A stretch of 6,152 bases of DNA, from NCBI GenBank assembly GCA_938024025.1, contig CALJBY010000077.1, positions 1 through 6,152 on the forward strand. The letters run 5' to 3'. The position numbers and the translations under genes were made by a program. Under the pieces are notes generated by a model. That model was not told the DNA's origin. It worked only from the letters and a program-made list of their open reading frames with translations, and did no database searches. This document shows positions 1-5,222 of the stretch, in pieces; positions within the stretch are counted from its first letter, which is position 1; each line of letters starts with the position of its first letter. The DNA is from an uncultured bacterium (GTDB lineage: Bacteria > Desulfobacterota > WTBG01).

Positions 1-96
1 CCTATTAACTCAGGGGATTTTTTCTGAAAATTAAGGTGTTATCCGTATTGCACACCCTTCACTAACTGTGCTATAAGGTTTTATATTTCCAGTCCT

Positions 97-116
97 TTGA
101 CAAGGAGCAGTGTCAA
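97..116. promoter_or_regulatory. Palindrome TTGACA-N8-TGTCAA, possible operator
   Basis: Two perfect 6-bp inverted arms (97-102 and 111-116) flank an 8-nt spacer. The element lies upstream of the predicted promoter of the UbiD-family gene, with its centre about 86 bp before the inferred transcription start and 22 bp (about two helical turns) from the centre of the next palindrome. Short palindromes of this kind can be binding sites for dimeric regulators, but arms of 6 bp also arise by chance. No regulator gene is in the window and I cannot assign a family. Confidence 0.3.
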
Positions 117-120
117 GTAA

Positions 121-136
121 TTAGTGTGCTCACTAA
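121..136. promoter_or_regulatory. Palindrome TTAGTG-N4-CACTAA, possible operator
   Basis: A perfect 6-bp inverted repeat with a 4-nt spacer sits 21 bp upstream of the -35 hexamer at 158. Its centre is about 64 bp before the inferred transcription start, a usual distance for an upstream activator. The 6-4-6 geometry resembles dimeric helix-turn-helix sites such as those of the CRP/FNR superfamily, but the bases do not match the CRP or FNR consensus. This is a candidate regulatory site only. Confidence 0.35.
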
Positions 137-157
137 AACATAAGGGTATATTTTTAC

Positions 158-186
158 TTGACAATTGGTAGTCTCCCGGCTATAAG
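158..186 (+). promoter_or_regulatory. Sigma70-type promoter of the UbiD-led operon
   Basis: A perfect -35 hexamer TTGACA (158-163) is followed after exactly 17 nt by TATAAG (181-186), one mismatch from the -10 consensus TATAAT. Transcription should start near 193, giving a leader of about 42 nt before the ATG at 235. This is the only strong promoter I see, and it could serve all five genes because no terminator hairpin is visible between them. A weaker upstream pair (TTGCAC at 48-53, TATAAG at 72-77) is much less convincing. Confidence 0.7.
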
Positions 187-224
187 CGAAAGACTAAAAA
201 TCATATTACATGCTCTCACGACAC

Positions 225-231
225 TGGAGGA
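225..231 (+). promoter_or_regulatory. Ribosome binding site of the UbiD-family gene
   Basis: TGGAGGA ends three bases before the ATG at 235, so the GGAGG core is four bases from the start codon: strong in sequence, slightly close in spacing. It fixes the start, since no other in-frame start codon lies close upstream and the protein begins in the expected way for the family. Confidence 0.7.
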
Positions 232-234
232 ATT

Positions 235-1608
235 ATGCCAAGTTCACTCAGGACCTATCTGAAAGAGATTAAAAAAGACATCGTTAAGGTAAAAAAGGAA
301 GTTGACCCGAAAACGCAGCTGGGTGACCTCGCATCCCAAAGTGATCGGCCCCTCCTTTTCGAATCTATCAAGGGGTACCCTGGATGGAACGTATGTGATC
401 TCCTCATAAAAACACGTAAAACCCAGGCCATTGCCCTCAAAACTACTCCTGATCAGGTTGTTCCTGAATTGGCTAAAAGAATTATAAAAGGACCCGGAAA
501 AACCAGAATGGTCAAATCCGGTCCGGTCAAATCAAAGGTTTTAAAGGGAACCGATGCCAATCTCGATAAGATTCCTTTCTGCCTTCACACACCCCAAGAC
601 GGCGGTCTCTATATAGGTTCCGGTATGTGTGTTGTAAAAGATCCTGATACGGGTGCACAAAATGTCGCCATGCACCGTATACATATCAAGGGTCCCCATC
701 GTGCAGCGGTAAGCATGTTTTCTCCCCACAGCAAGAAAATCCTTCAAAAATATCACGATAGAGGAGAGGCAGCCCCCATGGCAGTTGTCATCGGGCACCA
801 CCCCTGTTTCGAGATTGCAACAAATTATTTTGGGCCCCATGATACATACAGCGAACACCAGTTAGCAGCATCACTCCTTGATGAAACGGTTGATATGGTT
901 TCCTGTGAAACATCTGATATTGCCGTCCCTGCCCATGCCGAAATTGTCATTGAAGGCACCATTCAACCTGGTGACATGGAAGATGAAGGACCTTTCTGTG
1001 AATTCCATGGTATCTATTCAACAGGCGTAGCTAAAAAACCGGCCCTGGCAGTAACTGCTATTACCATGAGAGAAGATGCCATCTTCCGGCACTTGAATGC
1101 TACGCCCTTTACCGATCATCAAAACCTGGTTGCTCTCCCCTGTGAGGCCCTTCTCTTTGATCAACTGAGAAGAAAGGGAATCAATGTGATGGACGTGCAT
1201 GTCCCCTCCTGGGGCGGTTTGTTTATTGTCATCATTAAAATGGTACCCGTTGTTGAAGAGCAGGTACGTGATGCCCTTATGACTGCACTCTACTCACCCT
1301 CCCTCTTGTTTTCTAAGGTAGTAATCGCCGTTGATGATGACATGGACTGTACCAGTGCAGAAGATATCCTCTATTCTATAGGAGTGCGTATGAATCCCCA
1401 GCTGGACACCATTCATATTGATCGCACCATTGCACTTCCCTATGACCTGTCTTGCCCCGACCTTCCGGCTGCTCCTCCCTTACGTGTAGGAGGAAAGATA
1501 GGAATCGATGCTACCAAACCTCCACTCGTCAAGAAAGAGCTCAGGGCAAAACTGGATCGCGTCAACCCCCAGGGGTGGGGAAAGGTCTTCCTTAAGGACT
1601 TCCTTTAG
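235..1608 (+). CDS. UbiD-family prenylated-FMN (de)carboxylase
   Basis: UbiD-family enzymes use prenylated FMN and a divalent metal to decarboxylate, or in some anaerobes carboxylate, aromatic and unsaturated acids in the cytoplasm. The 457-residue protein is slightly shorter than the usual 470-500. The Glu-Arg-Glu triad is present as R148 (in NVAMHR), E251 and E256 (in EGPFCEF). N143, H165 and E207 stand where Asn168, His191 and Glu233 bind the metal in fungal Fdc1, at a constant offset of 25-26 residues, so the protein should be active. The Cys at 255 replaces the Gly common in this motif. There is no signal peptide or membrane segment. The cofactor must be made by a UbiX that is not in the window. 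The gene leads the operon, ahead of a tungsten oxidoreductase/Hdr module. Hydroxybenzoate-type decarboxylation and arene carboxylation are both possible; the substrate cannot be read from the sequence. It is unlikely to be true ubiquinone-pathway UbiD given the context. Confidence 0.9.
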   Translation: MPSSLRTYLKEIKKDIVKVKKEVDPKTQLGDLASQSDRPLLFESIKGYPGWNVCDLLIKTRKTQAIALKTTPDQVVPELAKRIIKGPGKTRMVKSGPVKSKVLKGTDANLDKIPFCLHTPQDGGLYIGSGMCVVKDPDTGAQNVAMHRIHIKGPHRAAVSMFSPHSKKILQKYHDRGEAAPMAVVIGHHPCFEIATNYFGPHDTYSEHQLAASLLDETVDMVSCETSDIAVPAHAEIVIEGTIQPGDMEDEGPFCEFHGIYSTGVAKKPALAVTAITMREDAIFRHLNATPFTDHQNLVALPCEALLFDQLRRKGINVMDVHVPSWGGLFIVIIKMVPVVEEQVRDALMTALYSPSLLFSKVVIAVDDDMDCTSAEDILYSIGVRMNPQLDTIHIDRTIALPYDLSCPDLPAAPPLRVGGKIGIDATKPPLVKKELRAKLDRVNPQGWGKVFLKDFL

Positions 1609-1694
1609 GGTTTTATAAAAATTCTGGTATCTTTTTCTAATTAATGGTATGTACTGCTTTTACTTAATTAACCATAACGTGGAGGGTTAAACCG
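1609..1694. other. Intergenic gap between UbiD-family and AOR genes
   Basis: This is an 86-nt AT-rich spacer with no GC-rich hairpin followed by a T run, so no intrinsic terminator is evident and read-through from the UbiD-family gene is plausible. A weak ATGGT/ACCAT pair (1644-1648, 1671-1675) with a 22-nt loop is the only inverted repeat seen. No convincing promoter was found. The 3' end holds the AOR ribosome binding site. Confidence 0.5.
1680..1686 (+). promoter_or_regulatory. Ribosome binding site deciding the AOR start
   Basis: TGGAGGG lies 8 nt before the ATG at 1695, which is ideal spacing. A second in-frame ATG at 1707 would be 20 nt away, so the upstream ATG is preferred. Confidence 0.75.
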
Positions 1695-3521
1695 ATGAAT
1701 GGATGGATGGGTAAAATATTAAGAGTTGATTTAGAAGAGAAAAAGCATGAAATAGAGGATCTCGATGAAGATATCGCCAGAGATTACCTCGGCGGCAGAG
1801 GGTTAGCCACAAAATATCTCTACGATGAGATTGATCCCGAAATTGATGCTTTTGATCCTGACAACAAAATGATTGTCGCGACTGGTTGTTTGACAGGTAC
1901 CGGGGCAATTGCAGCCTGCAGAACGGTATTTGCTGCTAAATCACCCCTGGGGACGGTCGGCTGTTCAAACGTCGGTGCCAGCTTCGGTTCTGATCTCAAA
2001 TATGCCGGTTTTGACATGATCATCTTCGAAGGGAAGGCAGAGGAACCCATTTATATCATGATTGAAGATGACAAGATTCAATATCTACCAGCCGCAGACC
2101 TCTGGGGTAAAGATTGTTATGAGACAGATGATATCCTCCGCGAGCGCCTCGGTGACCCCTGGAAGGCCAAGGAGTACTCAATTGCCTGTATCGGACCAGC
2201 TGGTGAAAAGGGTTCTAACATTGCAGCTATTATCATCGATAAACACAATGCTGCGGCCAGATGTGGTATCGGTGCGGTAATGGGCTCAAAAAACATTAAA
2301 GCACTTATGGTAAAAGGAACCAAGGGGATCAAGCTTGCCGATCCTGAAGGTTTTGTAACGGCAATGACTGATGTTCTGGAACATGTAAAACAATCCCATG
2401 GTTCCATGGAATCTTTTCCCCAGTACGGATCGGCAGGCATACTCCACATTTATAATGAAGTTGGTATGCTCGCCACAAATAACTATCAAACAGGCGTCTT
2501 TGAACATGCAGCAGACATCGGCGGTGAGGCCATGGCATCAAAACATCTCAGGAAAATCAGGGCCTGTTTTTCCTGCCCCCAGTCCTGTGGTGGAATTATG
2601 AAGGCAACAGATGAAAAATTTATGGTTACCTCAGAGCGACCGGAATTTGAAACAGTGTGGGTATTCGGTGCAGATTGCGGCAACAACAATACATCAGCCA
2701 TATTAAAAGCCCACGATCTCTGTAACCAGTACGGAATGGATATTATTTCGGTTGGCAACACGATAGCCATGTGCATGGAAATGTTTGAAAAAGGTTATCT
2801 TACCGAAAAAGAAGTTGGTTTTCCTTTGAAGTTTGGTGACCCTGATGCAATGGTTAAACTTGTTGAGCTCACCTGCAAGCGGGAAGGCTTCGGTGATGAG
2901 GTGGCAAACGGTGGATTTGCCCTTTCACATAAATTTAACCACCCTGAACTTTTCGTTGGTGTCAAAAAGTTAGAGGCACCCGCCTATGATCCCCGTGTCT
3001 GCCAGGGACAGGGCCTCAACCAGGCCACAGCAGCCCGCGGAGCCTGTCACAATAAGGGCTACACCATGGGGTCGGAAATATTTGGCCTTCCTTCTCTGGG
3101 AGGGAAAACAGATCCCTATGCTACTGAAGGGAAAGCCCAGCTCACCAAGAGTTTACAGGATGCTACCTGCGTTTTTGACAATACGGGTACCTGTCTCTTT
3201 CTCATCCTCGGTTTGTGGGCCCCTGAACTGCACAAGCAGCTTGTTCCGGCCACCGGTATTGACTACACCTTTGAAGAAATGATGAAATGTGGAGAACGCA
3301 CCTGGACGATAGAGAGAATGTTCAACATTAAAGCCGGTCTCACCAGCAAAGATGACAACCTTTCACCACGCATGCTCAATGAGCCCATGCCCGAAGGCCC
3401 TTCCAAAGGACATGTTAATCGCTTACAGGAGATGCTTCCCGAGTACTACACATTGAGGGGCTGGGATGAGGAAGGCAAGCCAACCGATGAAAAATTGAGC
3501 GAACTGGGAATGGAATGGTAA
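1695..3521 (+). CDS. AOR-family tungsten oxidoreductase (aldehyde:ferredoxin oxidoreductase or BamB-like)
   Basis: AOR-family enzymes carry a bis-pyranopterin tungsten site and one [4Fe-4S] cluster; they interconvert aldehydes and carboxylic acids at very low potential, or, as BamB, reduce the ring of benzoyl-CoA. The 608-residue length is almost that of Pyrococcus furiosus AOR (605). The N-terminal pterin-binding domain has YLGGRG (31-36) and the conserved region from GTG at 68 through KSPLG at 82-86 to GFD at 105-107. Cluster ligands are C291, C294, C298 (CxxCxxxC) and C500, matching C288/C291/C295/C494. E317 and H452 correspond to the AOR catalytic residues E313 and H448, and D495-x-x-G-x-C500 fits the family's pterin motif. 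BamB proteins are usually longer, around 650. The next genes (ferredoxin, HdrCB, HdrA) follow the bamC-bamD-bamE order. The AOR family assignment is firm; the substrate class is open, and I lean to an acid/aldehyde oxidoreductase coupled to Hdr proteins. Confidence 0.92.
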   Translation: MNGWMGKILRVDLEEKKHEIEDLDEDIARDYLGGRGLATKYLYDEIDPEIDAFDPDNKMIVATGCLTGTGAIAACRTVFAAKSPLGTVGCSNVGASFGSDLKYAGFDMIIFEGKAEEPIYIMIEDDKIQYLPAADLWGKDCYETDDILRERLGDPWKAKEYSIACIGPAGEKGSNIAAIIIDKHNAAARCGIGAVMGSKNIKALMVKGTKGIKLADPEGFVTAMTDVLEHVKQSHGSMESFPQYGSAGILHIYNEVGMLATNNYQTGVFEHAADIGGEAMASKHLRKIRACFSCPQSCGGIMKATDEKFMVTSERPEFETVWVFGADCGNNNTSAILKAHDLCNQYGMDIISVGNTIAMCMEMFEKGYLTEKEVGFPLKFGDPDAMVKLVELTCKREGFGDEVANGGFALSHKFNHPELFVGVKKLEAPAYDPRVCQGQGLNQATAARGACHNKGYTMGSEIFGLPSLGGKTDPYATEGKAQLTKSLQDATCVFDNTGTCLFLILGLWAPELHKQLVPATGIDYTFEEMMKCGERTWTIERMFNIKAGLTSKDDNLSPRMLNEPMPEGPSKGHVNRLQEMLPEYYTLRGWDEEGKPTDEKLSELGMEW

Positions 3522-3553
3522 ATCACAATCATTAAACTTTTCCATTATATTCT

Positions 3554-3560
3554 AAAGGAG
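3554..3560 (+). promoter_or_regulatory. Ribosome binding site of the ferredoxin gene
   Basis: AAAGGAG sits 7 nt before the ATG at 3568 within a 46-nt intergenic spacer after the AOR stop codon. It is a strong, well-placed site consistent with high expression of the small electron-transfer partner. Confidence 0.7.
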
Positions 3561-3567
3561 TAACACC

Positions 3568-3984
3568 ATGGCAACAAGAAAAGAGATCAGGGTTGATATT
3601 GGCAAATGTACCGGATGCCGTCACTGTGAGACTGCATGTTCACTCAAGCATAGCGAAGAAGGAATGGTGAACCCCAAATTATCACGCATAAGAGTTTTTA
3701 CTGACTTTGAACGGGAAATGGCACATCCTATTATTTCAGGGCCCTATACCGATGCCAAGTGCACTTCACGGTATAATATTATAATGGATGGCAAAGAGTA
3801 CGAAAGTTGCTTACTCTGTCGTGCTTCATGCCCGACCCGACCGTTCTTCACTGAACCTGACACAGAAATACCTTTAAAGTGCGATCTCTGTGGTGAACCA
3901 CCTGATCCAAACTGCGTTAAAGTATGTGTTCATGGTGCTCTCCAACTGGTAGAAGTTGAAGAAGATGATGCTGAATCAGCATAA
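3568..3984 (+). CDS. Multi-cluster 4Fe-4S ferredoxin subunit (BamC/HycB-like AOR partner)
   Basis: This 138-residue cytoplasmic protein should pass electrons between the tungsten subunit and the Hdr module. It has twelve cysteines. An N-terminal CxxCxxCxxxC (C14, C17, C20, C24) and a C-terminal group C105, C108, C116, C120 together would bind two [4Fe-4S] clusters in the ferredoxin-fold pairing. A middle CxxCxxxCP (C81, C84, C88), with C65 as a possible fourth ligand, could hold a third. BamC of the benzoyl-CoA reductase is described as having three clusters, which fits, though BamC proteins are longer. The C-terminus is acidic (VEVEEDDAES). It lies 46 nt after the AOR gene and 26 nt before the HdrCB gene. 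The family (4Fe-4S dicluster or HycB-like subunit) is clear; the name BamC rests on gene order. Confidence 0.88.
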   Translation: MATRKEIRVDIGKCTGCRHCETACSLKHSEEGMVNPKLSRIRVFTDFEREMAHPIISGPYTDAKCTSRYNIIMDGKEYESCLLCRASCPTRPFFTEPDTEIPLKCDLCGEPPDPNCVKVCVHGALQLVEVEEDDAESA

Positions 3985-4010
3985 GATACGCTAACACCCA
4001 GAGTAATCGC

Positions 4011-5138
4011 ATGTCAGAAGACCGTCTTGCCCATATCTTAAGAGATCCGCTCTTCCCCTGCATACAGTGTGGAAAATGTACCGGGAGCTGTCCCATTTCC
4101 ACCGTATCACCCCATTTTAACATCCGGCGTATCCTCTACGAGATGCTTAATTCCGAAGGTGAAGACATCGCCCAGAAAAAGGAGATGATCTGGGACTGTT
4201 CTACCTGCACCACCTGTGTTACCCGTTGCCCTAAGCAGGTGGATCCGGCAGACCTCGTTATGAGCGTTCGCAGCGTCCTGGTTGAAGACGGCCAGGTACC
4301 ACCCAAGATCCGTGATGTCTTAAAGAGTATCTCCATTCGCGGTAATCCATGGAATATCGGACAGGAAAAGAGATCTGAATGGGCCGATGGCCTCGACATC
4401 AAAAATATCGCAGATGCCGAGGTGCTTTACTATGTTGGCTGTACCCCGGCCTTCGACCCCCGGTTGCAAAAGATTGCAAAGGCATTGGCTAAAGCCTTCA
4501 ACAATGCAGGGGTGAACTTCGGGACACTGGGCAATGATGAAGTCTGCTGTGGCAGTGAAATAAGGCGTATGGGTGATATCTGGTCCTTTGATGCGTTAAA
4601 AGAAATGAACATGGATCTCTTTAACCAGTATCCCATTAAGCAGATCATTACCAGCTCACCCCACTGCTTTAACACCTTTAAAAACGAGTATACGGATCTT
4701 ACCATTGAGGTGAACCACTATACCCAGGTCATCGCTGATCTGATCAAAAAGAAAAAACTCACCTTCTCCAAGGAATTGAACAAGACCGTGACCTATCACG
4801 ATCCCTGTTTCCTGGGGCGACAAAATAACATTTATGATGAACCCCGTGATATCCTCAAAAGCATTCCTTCAGTTACTTTTGTTGAAATGGACAGGGTAAA
4901 AGAACGTTCCTTCTGCTGTGAAGGCGGGGGTGGTAGAATGTGGATCGAAGCCCACGAGACAATGAAGCGCACCGCTACGGTTCGTGTACAAGAGGCACTG
5001 GACTGCGGTGCTGAAATTCTTGCTACCGCATGCCCCTTTTGTCTCTTAACCCTGGAGGATGCCGTCAAAAGCGGTGAGCTGGAAGAAAAATTGCAAGTGC
5101 TCGATATTATTGAAATTGTTTCACAGGTAATCGAATAG
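4011..5138 (+). CDS. HdrC-HdrB fusion, HdrD/BamD-like CCG-domain Fe-S protein
   Basis: The protein joins an HdrC-like ferredoxin part to an HdrB-like part, as in HdrD and BamD. Residues 17-27 (C17, C20, C23, C27) and 63-73 (C63, C66, C69, C73) are two CxxCxxCxxxCP motifs for ordinary [4Fe-4S] clusters. Two CCG domains follow: C144, C179-C180, C219, and C266, C302-C303, C341, C344. In HdrB such domains bind non-cubane [4Fe-4S] clusters that handle disulfide reduction. The first CCG domain has Ser216 where the CxxC motif normally starts, so one ligand is missing; the second is complete. The length, 375 residues, is normal. No good Shine-Dalgarno precedes the ATG, which lies 26 nt after the ferredoxin stop, so translation may depend on coupling. 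Its role here is probably an electron relay between HdrA and the ferredoxin rather than heterodisulfide reduction; that is inferred from the AOR context. Confidence 0.9.
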   Translation: MSEDRLAHILRDPLFPCIQCGKCTGSCPISTVSPHFNIRRILYEMLNSEGEDIAQKKEMIWDCSTCTTCVTRCPKQVDPADLVMSVRSVLVEDGQVPPKIRDVLKSISIRGNPWNIGQEKRSEWADGLDIKNIADAEVLYYVGCTPAFDPRLQKIAKALAKAFNNAGVNFGTLGNDEVCCGSEIRRMGDIWSFDALKEMNMDLFNQYPIKQIITSSPHCFNTFKNEYTDLTIEVNHYTQVIADLIKKKKLTFSKELNKTVTYHDPCFLGRQNNIYDEPRDILKSIPSVTFVEMDRVKERSFCCEGGGGRMWIEAHETMKRTATVRVQEALDCGAEILATACPFCLLTLEDAVKSGELEEKLQVLDIIEIVSQVIE

Positions 5139-5222
5139 GGTGGAACCATCATCCCCCGTGAAGGCCACAGTTCAATTTCATGGCACTCTGCTTGATCCCA
5201 ACAAACTACGGAACCTAATGCA
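5139..5222. other. Intergenic gap before hdrA with possible mini-ORF chain
   Basis: This 84-nt spacer contains no hairpin terminator. A 12-codon ORF (5180-5218) ends in TAATG, overlapping an ATG-CAA-TGA (5218-5226) that in turn overlaps the hdrA ATG (5223) as ATGA. No Shine-Dalgarno precedes the first mini-ORF, so this may be chance. The only purine match near hdrA is CGGAA around 5209-5213, about 10 nt from the start. Confidence 0.4.

Noticed and set aside
48..77. Second promoter TTGCAC-N18-TATAAG
   Set aside because: The -35 matches only three of six bases. The promoter at 158-186 is far better and closer to the gene.
235..1608. True ubiD (ubiquinone biosynthesis)
   Set aside because: The neighbouring tungsten and Hdr genes indicate anaerobic catabolism, and no ubiquinone gene is nearby; only family-level naming is justified.
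1638..1675. Inverted repeat in the UbiD-AOR gap as a terminator or operator
   Set aside because: The stem is only 5 bp (ATGGT/ACCAT) with a 22-nt loop, in AT-rich sequence, with no T run after it.
1707..1709. Alternative AOR start at the second in-frame ATG
   Set aside because: The ribosome binding site at 1680-1686 is 8 nt from the first ATG and 20 nt from this one, and the family N-terminus is better matched by the longer form.
5181..5196. Sigma54-like TGGCAC-N5-TTGAT before hdrA
   Set aside because: The nearly invariant GC of the -12 element is GA here, the site would split an apparent operon, and no activator site is visible. Probably chance.
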